DNA of 64,000 bases from Volucribacter amazonae (GTDB lineage: Bacteria > Pseudomonadota > Gammaproteobacteria > Enterobacterales > Pasteurellaceae): contig NZ_LWID01000001.1 in assembly GCF_029783845.1 (NCBI RefSeq), forward strand, positions 1,240,001 through 1,304,000, read 5' to 3'. The notes beneath the pieces are model-generated. The model made no database searches. It was not told the origin of the DNA and saw nothing but the letters and a program-made list of their open reading frames with translations. This document shows positions 32,338 through 40,645 of this stretch, one piece after another; positions within the stretch are counted from its first letter, which is position 1; each line of letters opens with the position of its first letter. Position numbers and translations under genes: made by a program.

Positions 32338-33009
32338 TTAATAAGAGCTTGTTAAATCCGTATTTTCCACAATGGCAATACTGGCACTTGCTCCAATTCT
32401 AGTCGCCCCGGCTTCAATCATTGCTAACGCTGTTTTCTGATCACGAATACCGCCAGAGGCTTTTACCCCTACACTATCGCCCACAAGGTTAGCCATTTGT
32501 TTTACTACCTCAACCGTTGCACCACTGCGATTAAAGCCCGTTGATGTTTTAACAAAAGCCACTTTAAGTTGCCGACAGATTTCACAAGCCTGTGTAATTT
32601 CTGTGGGACTTAATAGACAAGTTTCCAAGATAATTTTTAACGGTATATTGCCACAGGCTTGTTTAACTTGGGCAATATCTTGTTCAACCTTTGCCCAAAG
32701 ACCCGATTTTAACCAACCGATATTGAGCACCATATCAATTTCATCAGCTCCTGCACAAATGGCTTGTTGTGTCTCAAAGGCTTTGACTGCCGTTGCGTTA
32801 GCCCCTAAAGGAAAGCCGACTACCGTACAAATTTTTACCTTGCTACCTTGTAATTTCTCTTTCGCTAACGGAATATGGCAAGGATTAATACACACAGAAT
32901 AAAAGCCATAATGCAATGCCTCTTGGCAAAGGGTTAAAATATCCTGTTCAGTTTTTTCCGCACTCAATGCGGTATGATCAATATATTGTGCGAGTTGATA
33001 AGCCTGCAT
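32338..33009 (-). CDS. deoC: Deoxyribose-phosphate aldolase DeoC
   Basis: DeoC splits 2-deoxyribose-5-phosphate into glyceraldehyde-3-phosphate and acetaldehyde in nucleoside salvage. The 223-residue TIM-barrel protein has YIDHTALSAEKTEQDI at its start, KICTVVGFPLGANATA, DEIDMVLNIG, the Schiff-base lysine in FVKTSTGF (about residue 150) and the second active-site lysine in VGVKASGGIRD (about 180). It is the short bacterial form. slyX lies 21 bp upstream on the same strand; no other deo genes are near. Confidence 0.95.
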   Translation of the reverse strand: MQAYQLAQYIDHTALSAEKTEQDILTLCQEALHYGFYSVCINPCHIPLAKEKLQGSKVKICTVVGFPLGANATAVKAFETQQAICAGADEIDMVLNIGWLKSGLWAKVEQDIAQVKQACGNIPLKIILETCLLSPTEITQACEICRQLKVAFVKTSTGFNRSGATVEVVKQMANLVGDSVGVKASGGIRDQKTALAMIEAGATRIGASASIAIVENTDLTSSY

Positions 33010-33030
33010 AATGTTTTCTCGTTATTATGA

Positions 33031-33252
33031 TTAATAATGGGGAGGTGGCGTTTCTTCACTTTGACTAGCAATATTGCTCGGTTGTAAATCCTTGAGTTTA
33101 TTGGCTAGATGACGTAATTGACGCTGGATTTTATCTAAAAGAAATTGTTGTGCCACTAAGGATTGGTTTAAATCTTCAATCACACTTTCCTGAAAAGTAA
33201 CTTTCATTTCCAATTCCTTTATTCGCTGTTTAAAATTTTGCACATTGTCCAT
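33031..33252 (-). CDS. slyX: SlyX family protein
   Basis: A 73-residue small protein of the SlyX family, whose role is unknown. It is almost entirely a predicted coiled coil (FKQRIKELEMKVTFQESVIEDLNQSL, split here by hydrophobic heptads), with a short charged C-terminus ending PPPHY, typical of the family. In E. coli slyX also lies beside fkpA and slyD; here it is divergent from fkpA with a 108-bp gap. Confidence 0.88.
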   Translation of the reverse strand: MDNVQNFKQRIKELEMKVTFQESVIEDLNQSLVAQQFLLDKIQRQLRHLANKLKDLQPSNIASQSEETPPPHY

Positions 33253-33360
33253 ATATTATTCCAAATAAATGCGATAAATTGTTGCTAAGACACTTTAACC
33301 TATTCTATGATAAACAGGAAAGTGAATATTGATTTTTTATTAACTTAACAAGGATATTAT

Positions 33361-34074
33361 ATGAAAAAATTATCATCGGTTGCTTTATTGGTAACAACTT
33401 TATTTTCTGCCAACCTTATGGCACAGCAAATTACCGATAAAACCTTTATTGATGACTCTTCTTATGCGTTAGGGGTTGCCATGGGCAAACAGCTTGAAGA
33501 TATGGTGGATTCACAAAAAGACGTTATTCAATTTGATACTTCACGTATTCTCGCTGGGGTGGAAGACAGTTTACAGGGCAAAGTGAGCTTATCGGATCAA
33601 GAAGTTGGCGAGCGTTTACAAGCACTTACCAATAGACTTGCTGAAATTGAACAAGCGAAGTTAGAAAAAGCCGCAATAGAAGCCAAACAACAGGGCGATG
33701 AATATCGTGCAAATTATGCAAAACAAAAAGATGTTAAACAAACCGCCTCTGGTCTTTTATACAAAATAGAAAAACAAGGGGAAGGCATTTCGGCTAAACC
33801 TGAAGATACCGTTAAAGTCCATTATGTGGGTAAATTAATTGACGGTACTGAATTTGATAGCTCGGTAAAACGTGGTCAGCCTGTTGAATTCAAATTAGAT
33901 CAGCTTATTCCGGGCTGGGTTGAGGGTATTCAACTTATCAAGAAAGGGGGCAAAATAGAATTAGTTTTACCACCAGAATTGGCTTATGGCGATCAAGCCA
34001 CAGGTAATATCCCTGCCAATTCTACCTTGATTTTTGATATTGAATTATTAGACGTTATTCCTGCGAAAAAATAA
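33361..34074 (+). CDS. fkpA: FKBP-type periplasmic peptidyl-prolyl isomerase FkpA
   Basis: A periplasmic proline isomerase and chaperone. The 237-residue precursor has a signal peptide (MKKLSSVALLVTTLFSANLMA, cut after ALMA-like LMA), an N-terminal helical dimerisation domain (about residues 25-125) and a C-terminal FKBP domain with VKVHYVGKLIDGTEFDSS, RGQPVEFKLDQLIPGW and the closing NSTLIFDIELLDV. AAGGATATT lies before the ATG. A terminator made of paired uptake signals follows. Confidence 0.94.
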   Translation: MKKLSSVALLVTTLFSANLMAQQITDKTFIDDSSYALGVAMGKQLEDMVDSQKDVIQFDTSRILAGVEDSLQGKVSLSDQEVGERLQALTNRLAEIEQAKLEKAAIEAKQQGDEYRANYAKQKDVKQTASGLLYKIEKQGEGISAKPEDTVKVHYVGKLIDGTEFDSSVKRGQPVEFKLDQLIPGWVEGIQLIKKGGKIELVLPPELAYGDQATGNIPANSTLIFDIELLDVIPAKK

Positions 34075-34084
34075 ATGAAAATCA

Positions 34085-34121
34085 GACCGCACTTTATTCC
34101 GATTAAAGTGCGGTGCTTTTT
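34085..34121 (+). terminator. Terminator formed by inverted uptake signal pair after fkpA
   Basis: ACCGCACTTT (34086-34095) and AAAGTGCGGT (34105-34114) form a 10-bp stem over 9 bases, followed by GCTTTTT. Two uptake signal cores thus double as the terminator arms. Confidence 0.8.
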
Positions 34122-34141
34122 GAAAAAAATAGGTTATTAAT

Positions 34142-34807
34142 ATGTTGACGGATAAACGTCCTTTTACGGAGCAAGATCAAAGTATTCTCAATTCTTATCA
34201 AGCAGTGGTAGAGGGATTGGCTTTGTTAATTGGGGAACATTGTGAGATTGTGCTACATTCTTTAGCGGATATTGAACATTCGGCAATTTGTATTGCCAAT
34301 GGGCATAATACCAACCGCAAAGTAGGCTCGCCTATTACGGATTTTGCGTTAAAATCCCTGCATAATATGAAATCAGAGAATGTGTCTAAGCCTTATTTTA
34401 CCCGAGCAAAAGGGAATGGTTTAATGAAATCCATCACTATTGCTATTCGTAATCCACAACAACGTATTATTGGTCTATTATGTATTAATATTAACTTAGA
34501 TGTGCCTGTTTCGCAGTTTTTACACAGTTTTATGCCCACAGTGCAACAGCAAGAAACCTCGCCAGTGAATTTTGCGAGTTCTGTGGAAGAATTGGTTTCC
34601 CAAACTTTAGAACATACCATTGAAGAAGTAACTGCCGATCGGCTCGTGGCAAATAATAACAAAAATCGGCAAATCGTGGTTTCCCTATTTGAAAAAGGTA
34701 TTTTTGATATTAAAGATGCCATTAATCAGGTAGCAGAGCGTTTAAATATTTCTCGTCATACCGTTTATTTGTATATTCGTCAAATCAAGCAAGACGAGGC
34801 AAAATAA
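34142..34807 (+). CDS. YheO-like transcriptional regulator (PAS-like sensor and helix-turn-helix)
   Basis: A 221-residue protein of the YheO family. The N-terminal half is the PAS-like YheO domain (EHCEIVLHSLADIEHSAICIANGHNT; RKVGSPITDFAL, shown here in part) and the C-terminal end is a helix-turn-helix (DIKDAINQVAERLNISRHTVYLYIRQIKQ). No ligand or target is established for this family. It sits between fkpA and tusDCB as in E. coli, with the tusD ATG overlapping its stop codon, so it is co-translated with the tus genes. Confidence 0.88.
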   Translation: MLTDKRPFTEQDQSILNSYQAVVEGLALLIGEHCEIVLHSLADIEHSAICIANGHNTNRKVGSPITDFALKSLHNMKSENVSKPYFTRAKGNGLMKSITIAIRNPQQRIIGLLCININLDVPVSQFLHSFMPTVQQQETSPVNFASSVEELVSQTLEHTIEEVTADRLVANNNKNRQIVVSLFEKGIFDIKDAINQVAERLNISRHTVYLYIRQIKQDEAK

Positions 34808-35187
34808 TGCAATATGTATTGGTGGTAAAACAAGCGGTATATGGTTCGCAAGGGGCATTTTTAGCCTATCAATTTGCTCAAGCCTTATTAGTTGCTGGGC
34901 ATCAATTAAACCAAATTTTCTTTTATCAAGAGGGGGTAAGCCATGGCAACGCTTTTGTTTATCCTGCCAATGATGAATTTAATTTAACCCATGCTTGGCA
35001 ACAATTAAGCCAACAATATCAAGTGCCATTGCATTTATGTATTGCTGCTGCTCAACGGCGAGGGGTTGTTGATGAACATAGTGCCTTTAATCCTCAACAA
35101 ACAAATTTAGCAGAAGGCTTTCAATTAGCAGGCTTAGGCGAGTTTAGCCAAGCCTTATTAACCGCTGATAGAGTGATAACATTATGA
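34807..35187 (+). CDS. tusD: Sulfurtransferase subunit TusD
   Basis: TusD belongs to the TusBCD complex that relays persulfide sulfur from TusA to TusE and MnmA for 2-thiouridine at tRNA position 34. The 126-residue DsrE-fold protein carries the active cysteine in PLHLCIAAAQRRGV (about residue 79). Its start overlaps the end of the upstream regulator, and its end overlaps tusC by 4 bp. Confidence 0.94.
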   Translation: MQYVLVVKQAVYGSQGAFLAYQFAQALLVAGHQLNQIFFYQEGVSHGNAFVYPANDEFNLTHAWQQLSQQYQVPLHLCIAAAQRRGVVDEHSAFNPQQTNLAEGFQLAGLGEFSQALLTADRVITL

Positions 35188-35546
35188 TTAAAGTGGCTTT
35201 TGTCTTTCGCTCTCCCCCTTATGGCTCATCAGCAATACGTGAAGGGCTTGATGCGTTATTAGCCACAAGTGCCTTTTGTGCTGAAGATCAAATCGCCGTT
35301 TTTTTTCTTGATGACGGGGTGCTAAATTTATTGCCTAATCAACAATCAGATCGGATTTTACAAAAAGATGTGGCGGCAAGTTTAAAATTGCTGACATTAT
35401 ATGATATTGAACAATGTTATCTTTGTCAGCGATCTTGGCAAGCCTTAGGATTAAGCCATTTATCGCCAAGTTTACCTGTGATAAGGCTAAAGGAAAATGA
35501 CCTTTTTCAAACATTGGCTCAAGCTGAAAAAATTTTAACTTTTTAA
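35184..35546 (+). CDS. tusC: Sulfurtransferase subunit TusC
   Basis: The second subunit of TusBCD, 120 residues, with the DsrE/F-like N-terminus VAFVFRSPPYGSSAIREGLDA (in part) and IAVFFLDDGVLNLLPNQQ. It overlaps tusD by 4 bp and precedes tusB by 5 bp. In the complex TusC is a structural partner of TusD. Confidence 0.93.
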   Translation: MIKVAFVFRSPPYGSSAIREGLDALLATSAFCAEDQIAVFFLDDGVLNLLPNQQSDRILQKDVAASLKLLTLYDIEQCYLCQRSWQALGLSHLSPSLPVIRLKENDLFQTLAQAEKILTF

Positions 35547-35551
35547 CTACC

Positions 35552-35821
35552 ATGCTTTATACCTTTGCAAAGGCAGATTATTCTGCCCAACAACTTCAAT
35601 ATTATTTGGCACAATGTGGCGAAAAAGATGCCGTATTATTGTGGCAAGACGGTGTTTTATTGGCACTCAAATATCCTCAGTTGTTGGCGGATTGTTATGT
35701 ATTGGATATTGACGTGCAAGCACGCAATATCCTTGAATTATTACCGCAAAAAGTGCGGTTGATTTCGCTGATAGATCTTGTGCAATTAACGGAACAATAT
35801 TATCCACAACTGAGTTTATAA
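35552..35821 (+). CDS. tusB: Sulfurtransferase subunit TusB
   Basis: The smallest TusBCD subunit, 89 residues (MLYTFAKADYSAQQL; GEKDAVLLWQDGVLLAL), DsrH-type fold. It is the last gene of the YheO-tusDCB run; the str-operon promoter follows. An uptake signal lies inside the gene (35751-35759). Confidence 0.9.
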   Translation: MLYTFAKADYSAQQLQYYLAQCGEKDAVLLWQDGVLLALKYPQLLADCYVLDIDVQARNILELLPQKVRLISLIDLVQLTEQYYPQLSL

Positions 35822-35830
35822 TTTTTATTG

Positions 35831-35860
35831 TTGTCTTAGTTTTAAATTGAAACAACGATA
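35831..35860. repeat. Correia-like right-end remnant
   Basis: TTGTCTTAGTTTTAAATTGA followed by AACAACGATA matches the inverted end of the full elements with a few changes. Only about 30 bp remain. Confidence 0.45.
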
Positions 35861-35899
35861 AATTTCCTTACTTAAATAACGAAGATCTCTGCTTATTTC

Positions 35900-35928
35900 T
35901 TGACAGCCTGCATTTTGAGGTCTAGAAT
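35900..35928 (+). promoter_or_regulatory. Sigma-70 promoter of the rpsL-rpsG-fusA-tuf operon
   Basis: TTGACA at 35900-35905 and TAGAAT at 35923-35928 are exactly 17 bp apart, about 80 bp before rpsL. This is the best consensus promoter in the window, as expected for a ribosomal operon. Confidence 0.75.
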
Positions 35929-36005
35929 TGCGTGTCTATCTGTATATCAGATAGTAAACAAGAAATATGTGTTTTATATAATCATTAAAAACTGGAGCTT
36001 ATTTA

Positions 36006-36380
36006 ATGGCAACTATCAACCAGCTAGTACGCAAACCGCGTGTTAAAAAGGTTGTAAAAAGCAACGTTCCTGCACTAGAGGCTTGCCCGCAGAAACGTGG
36101 CGTGTGTACTCGTGTGTACACAACTACACCTAAAAAACCGAACTCAGCATTACGTAAAGTATGCCGTATTCGTTTAACAAATGGTTACGAAGTAACCTCT
36201 TATATCGGCGGCGAAGGTCATAACCTTCAAGAGCACAGTGTTGTGCTTATCCGTGGTGGTCGTGTTAAAGATTTACCGGGTGTGCGTTATCACACCGTTC
36301 GTGGTGCACTTGACTGTGCAGGCGTGAAAGATCGTAAACAAGGCCGTTCTAAATACGGCGTTAAACGTCCTAAAGCTTAA
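36006..36380 (+). CDS. rpsL: 30S ribosomal protein S12
   Basis: S12 sits at the decoding centre and is the classic site of streptomycin resistance changes. The 124-residue protein reads TINQLVRKPRVKKVVKSNVP and has the conserved TTPKKPNSALRKVCRI with lysine at the position matching Lys42 of E. coli, and the second resistance loop GGRVKDLPGVRYH with the usual lysine, so no resistance change is seen. CTGGAGC precedes the ATG. It is first in the str operon. Confidence 0.98.
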   Translation: MATINQLVRKPRVKKVVKSNVPALEACPQKRGVCTRVYTTTPKKPNSALRKVCRIRLTNGYEVTSYIGGEGHNLQEHSVVLIRGGRVKDLPGVRYHTVRGALDCAGVKDRKQGRSKYGVKRPKA

Positions 36381-36526
36381 TGGAACTCCGTTAAGTAAGG
36401 CCAAACGCTAATTAGTAAATTAATTAACCATAAACTCCAGTAAAAAATCAATACCGCCCAAAGTGCGGTATGTTATACAAGAGTTTTGGATATCCTGAAG
36501 ATTATTTTTATATACGGAGAAATACC

Positions 36527-36997
36527 ATGCCACGTCGTCGTGTTGTTGGTCAACGCAAGATCCTTCCAGATCCAAAGTTCGGATCAGAGTTACTTGCTAA
36601 ATTTATCAATGTTTTAATGGTAGATGGTAAAAAATCTATCGCAGAAAAAATCGTTTACAACGCCTTAGATACGTTAGCACAACGTACAGGTAAAGAACAT
36701 TTAGAAGCCTTTGAAGCGGCGTTAGAAAATGTTCGCCCAACTGTTGAGGTTAAATCTCGTCGTGTTGGTGGTTCTACTTACCAAGTACCTGTTGAAGTAC
36801 GTCCAGTACGTCGTAATGCGTTAGGTATGCGTTGGATTGTTGAAGCTGCGCGTAAGCGTGGTGATAAATCTATGGCATTACGTTTAGCTAACGAATTATC
36901 TGATGCAGCAGATAACAAAGGTGCAGCGGTGAAAAAACGTGAAGACGTTCACCGTATGGCTGAAGCTAACAAAGCGTTTGCTCACTACCGTTGGTAA
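36527..36997 (+). CDS. rpsG: 30S ribosomal protein S7
   Basis: S7 is the primary assembly protein of the 30S head. The 156-residue protein begins MPRRRVVGQRKILPDPKFGS and carries the rRNA-binding and E-site beta hairpin region SRRVGGSTYQVPVEV. ATG 36527 was chosen because ACGGAGA is just upstream; the longer frame covers an uptake signal (36462-36470). The 146-bp gap after rpsL is longer than usual, and an S7 autoregulatory fold there was not resolved. Confidence 0.98.
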   Translation: MPRRRVVGQRKILPDPKFGSELLAKFINVLMVDGKKSIAEKIVYNALDTLAQRTGKEHLEAFEAALENVRPTVEVKSRRVGGSTYQVPVEVRPVRRNALGMRWIVEAARKRGDKSMALRLANELSDAADNKGAAVKKREDVHRMAEANKAFAHYRW

Positions 36998-37108
36998 TCA
37001 GCTTTTAGCAACGTTTTATAGGCTTTATCTCATCTTTGTGTGAACAAAATGGATAAAGCCTTACGCATATTAAAATTTCACATTTAGATTCCAAACAAGG
37101 AAATAATA

Positions 37109-39211
37109 ATGGCTCGTACAACTCCTATTTCACGCTATCGTAATATCGGTATTAGTGCGCATATTGATGCGGGTAAAACCACTACTACTGAGCGTATCTT
37201 GTTCTATACTGGTGTAAGTCATAAAATTGGTGAGGTGCATGATGGTGCCGCAACCATGGACTGGATGGAGCAAGAGCAAGAGCGTGGTATTACAATTACT
37301 TCTGCGGCAACAACAGCTTTCTGGAGCGGTATGTCGCAACAATTTGAACAACACCGTATCAATGTGATTGATACTCCGGGACACGTTGACTTTACTATTG
37401 AGGTAGAGCGTTCAATGCGTGTACTTGACGGTGCGGTAATGGTTTACTGTGCAGTAGGTGGTGTTCAACCACAATCTGAAACAGTATGGCGTCAAGCAAA
37501 TAAATATAAAGTACCTCGTATCGCTTTTGTAAATAAAATGGACCGTACTGGTGCAAACTTCTTACGCGTTGTTGAGCAAATCAAAACTCGCTTAGGGGGT
37601 AATGCCGTACCTTTACAATTACCAATCGGTGCTGAAGAAAACTTCAAAGGTGTGGTTGATTTAATTAAAATGAAAGCAATCAACTGGAATGAAGCTGATC
37701 AAGGTATGACATTTACTTATGAAGATATTCCAGCGGATATGCTTGAAGCTTGTGAAGAATGGCGTAATAACCTTATTGAAGCAGCTGCTGAGTCTTCAGA
37801 AGAATTAATGGAAAAATACTTAGGTGGCGAAGAGCTAACAGAAGAAGAAATCAAGTCAGCTTTACGTCAACGTGTATTAGAAAATGAAATCATTCTAGTA
37901 ACCTGTGGTTCTGCCTTCAAAAATAAAGGTGTACAAGCGATGCTTGATGCGGTAATTGAATATTTACCAGCACCAACAGATATTCCAGCGATTAAAGGTA
38001 TTTTACCTGATGAAACTGAAGGTGAGCGTCATGCAAGTGATGATGAACCATTTGCAGCACTTGCATTTAAAATTGCCACTGACCCATTTGTGGGTAACTT
38101 AACCTTCTTCCGTGTTTATTCTGGGGTGATTAATTCTGGTGATACCGTAGTTAACTCAACCAAACAAAAACGTGAACGTTTTGGTCGTATTGTACAAATG
38201 CACGCCAATAAACGTGAAGAAATCAAAGAAGTTCGTGCGGGCGATATTGCTGCGGCAATCGGCTTGAAAGATGTAGGCACAGGTGATTCATTATGTGCAG
38301 TAGATGCACCAATTATTCTTGAGCGTATGGAATTCCCTGAACCAGTAATTTCTGTTGCTGTTGAACCTAAAACTAAAGCAGACCAAGAAAAAATGGGTCT
38401 TGCGTTAGGTCGTTTAGCTCAGGAAGACCCTTCATTCCGTGTACATACTGACGAAGAATCTGGTGAAACCATTATCTCTGGTATGGGTGAGTTACACTTA
38501 GATATTATCGTTGACCGTATGAAACGTGAATTTAAAGTAGAAGCGAACATCGGTAAACCACAAGTATCTTATCGTGAAACTATTCGTAGTGCCGTTAAAG
38601 ATGTTGAAGGTAAACACGCAAAACAATCTGGTGGTCGTGGTCAATATGGTCATGTAGTTATTGATATGTACCCATTAGATCCAGAAGGTCCTGGTTACGA
38701 GTTTGTCAACGAAATCAAAGGCGGTGTTATCCCGGGTGAATATATTCCTGCGGTAGATAAAGGTATCCAAGAACAACTTAAATCTGGTCCTTTAGCGGGT
38801 TACCCTGTGGTTGATATCGGTATTCGTTTACACTTCGGTTCTTACCATGATGTTGACTCTTCTGAGTTAGCGTTTAAATTAGCAGCTTCTATCGCATTTA
38901 AAGCTGCCTTTGCGAAAGCAAACCCAGTGTTACTTGAGCCAATTATGAAAGTTGAAGTAGAAACGCCACCTGAGTATGTAGGTGATGTAATTGGTGACTT
39001 GAGCCGTCGTCGTGCAATCGTGAACGGTCAAGAAAGTAATGAGTTTGTTACTATGATCAGTGCAGAAGTACCACTGTCAGAAATGTTTGGTTATGCCACT
39101 GACTTACGTTCACAAACTCAAGGTCGTGCATCATACTCAATGGAACCATTGAAGTATGCTGAAGCGCCAGCTAATGTAGCGGCAGCAGTTATTGAAGCAC
39201 GTAAAAAATAA
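37109..39211 (+). CDS. fusA: Translation elongation factor G
   Basis: EF-G drives translocation of tRNAs and mRNA using GTP. The 700-residue protein has G1 AHIDAGKTTTTER (about residue 18-30), the switch GITITSAATT, DTPGHVDFT, NKMDRTG, and domains II-V ending in the typical RSQTQGRASYSMEP loop. ACAAGGAAATA precedes the ATG. Third gene of the str operon; only one fusA copy lies in the window. Confidence 0.98.
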   Translation: MARTTPISRYRNIGISAHIDAGKTTTTERILFYTGVSHKIGEVHDGAATMDWMEQEQERGITITSAATTAFWSGMSQQFEQHRINVIDTPGHVDFTIEVERSMRVLDGAVMVYCAVGGVQPQSETVWRQANKYKVPRIAFVNKMDRTGANFLRVVEQIKTRLGGNAVPLQLPIGAEENFKGVVDLIKMKAINWNEADQGMTFTYEDIPADMLEACEEWRNNLIEAAAESSEELMEKYLGGEELTEEEIKSALRQRVLENEIILVTCGSAFKNKGVQAMLDAVIEYLPAPTDIPAIKGILPDETEGERHASDDEPFAALAFKIATDPFVGNLTFFRVYSGVINSGDTVVNSTKQKRERFGRIVQMHANKREEIKEVRAGDIAAAIGLKDVGTGDSLCAVDAPIILERMEFPEPVISVAVEPKTKADQEKMGLALGRLAQEDPSFRVHTDEESGETIISGMGELHLDIIVDRMKREFKVEANIGKPQVSYRETIRSAVKDVEGKHAKQSGGRGQYGHVVIDMYPLDPEGPGYEFVNEIKGGVIPGEYIPAVDKGIQEQLKSGPLAGYPVVDIGIRLHFGSYHDVDSSELAFKLAASIAFKAAFAKANPVLLEPIMKVEVETPPEYVGDVIGDLSRRRAIVNGQESNEFVTMISAEVPLSEMFGYATDLRSQTQGRASYSMEPLKYAEAPANVAAAVIEARKK

Positions 39212-39270
39212 TTTTTTAACAAAACCATAGCATTATTTATGCTATGGTTATCTCACAAAGGAATTTAGCA

Positions 39271-40455
39271 ATGTCTAAAGAAAAATTTGAACGTACCAAA
39301 CCCCATGTAAACGTTGGTACAATCGGTCACGTTGACCATGGTAAAACAACTTTAACTGCGGCAATTACCACAGTACTAGCAAAACATTACGGTGGTGCTG
39401 CGCGAGCATTCGATCAAATTGATAATGCACCAGAAGAAAAAGCGCGTGGTATTACTATCAATACTTCACACGTTGAATACGATACACCAACTCGCCACTA
39501 TGCACACGTTGACTGTCCGGGACACGCGGACTATGTTAAAAACATGATCACTGGTGCGGCACAAATGGACGGTGCTATCTTAGTAGTAGCAGCAACAGAC
39601 GGTCCTATGCCACAAACTCGTGAGCATATCCTTTTAGGTCGCCAAGTAGGTGTACCATACATCATCGTATTCTTAAACAAATGTGATATGGTTGATGATG
39701 AAGAATTATTAGAATTAGTTGAAATGGAAGTGCGTGAGCTTCTTTCTCAATATGATTTCCCAGGTGATGATACACCAATCGTACGTGGTTCTGCGTTAAA
39801 AGCCTTAGAAGGCGATGTAGCATGGGAAGAAAAAATTCTTGAATTAGCAGGTCATTTAGACAGCTATATCCCAGAGCCAGAGCGTGCTATCGATCAACCA
39901 TTCTTATTACCAATTGAAGACGTGTTCTCAATTTCAGGTCGTGGTACCGTAGTAACAGGTCGTGTAGAGCGTGGTATTATCCGCACTGGTGATGAAGTAG
40001 AAATCGTTGGTATCAAACCAACCACCAAAACAACCGTAACCGGTGTTGAAATGTTCCGTAAATTATTAGACGAAGGTCGTGCGGGTGAGAACATTGGTGC
40101 GTTATTGCGTGGTACCAAACGTGAAGAGATCGAACGTGGTCAAGTATTAGCGAAACCGGGTTCAATCACACCACACACCGACTTTGAATCAGAAGTTTAC
40201 GTATTATCAAAAGAAGAAGGTGGTCGTCATACCCCATTCTTCAAAGGTTACCGTCCACAATTCTATTTCCGTACTACTGACGTAACAGGTACAATCGAGT
40301 TACCAGAAGGCGTGGAAATGGTAATGCCAGGCGATAACATCAAAATGACTGTAAGTCTAATTCACCCAATCGCAATGGATCAAGGTTTACGCTTTGCGAT
40401 CCGTGAGGGTGGTCGTACAGTAGGTGCAGGTGTTGTTGCTAAAATTATTAAATAA
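39271..40455 (+). CDS. tuf: Translation elongation factor Tu
   Basis: EF-Tu carries aminoacyl-tRNA to the ribosome. The 394-residue protein starts MSKEKFERTKPHVNVGTIGH, with GHVDHGKTT, RGITINTSHVEY, DCPGHADYV and NKCDMVDD. ATG 39271 is used because AAAGGAA precedes it and the product then matches the universal length; the frame before it is untranslated leader. It closes the str operon with a good terminator. Pasteurellaceae often have a second tuf gene elsewhere. Confidence 0.98.
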   Translation: MSKEKFERTKPHVNVGTIGHVDHGKTTLTAAITTVLAKHYGGAARAFDQIDNAPEEKARGITINTSHVEYDTPTRHYAHVDCPGHADYVKNMITGAAQMDGAILVVAATDGPMPQTREHILLGRQVGVPYIIVFLNKCDMVDDEELLELVEMEVRELLSQYDFPGDDTPIVRGSALKALEGDVAWEEKILELAGHLDSYIPEPERAIDQPFLLPIEDVFSISGRGTVVTGRVERGIIRTGDEVEIVGIKPTTKTTVTGVEMFRKLLDEGRAGENIGALLRGTKREEIERGQVLAKPGSITPHTDFESEVYVLSKEEGGRHTPFFKGYRPQFYFRTTDVTGTIELPEGVEMVMPGDNIKMTVSLIHPIAMDQGLRFAIREGGRTVGAGVVAKIIK

Positions 40456-40480
40456 TTGATGCAATAAAGCAAATGTAAGA

Positions 40481-40508
40481 GGGGTATCGCAAGATACCCT
40501 TTCTTTAT
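40481..40508 (+). terminator. Intrinsic terminator of the str operon
   Basis: GGGTATC (40482-40488) pairs with GATACCC (40493-40499) around GCAA, followed by TTTCTTT. Confidence 0.85.
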
Positions 40509-40527
40509 TAAATTGAAATAACCCTAT

Positions 40528-40633
40528 TATAGTCATTTCAATTTAAAATGAGACAAGACGGTACGCCGAAGACAGTACAAGTAGTACGGCGAGGCGTACC
40601 AACGCTGTATCATTTTAAAGTGGAATGACTATA
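40528..40633. repeat. Correia-like miniature element, full copy (106 bp)
   Basis: The ends are TATAGTCATTTCAATTTAAA at the left and the inverted ATTTTAAAGTGG plus AATGACTATA at the right, about 24 bp each, with TA at both tips. The interior has GACAAGACGGTACGCC, GACAGTACAAGTAGTACGG and GGCGTACCAACGCTGTATC. From memory, the neisserial Correia element has the same order: TATAG ends, a GACAAGGCG segment, GACAGTACAAATAGTACGG, then an AACGCCGTAC segment. It contains no gene. It ends 12 bp before the crcB start and so forms the crcB upstream region. Confidence 0.85.
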
Positions 40634-40645
40634 CAAAACGAGATT

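Noticed and set aside
36381..36526. S7 translational autoregulatory structure in the rpsL-rpsG gap
   Set aside because: The gap is long enough, but no convincing paired structure could be worked out by eye.
40625..40645. Upstream ATG for CrcB inside the Correia-like element
   Set aside because: It would add seven non-family residues encoded by the element end; ATG 40646 or 40649 fits the family start.
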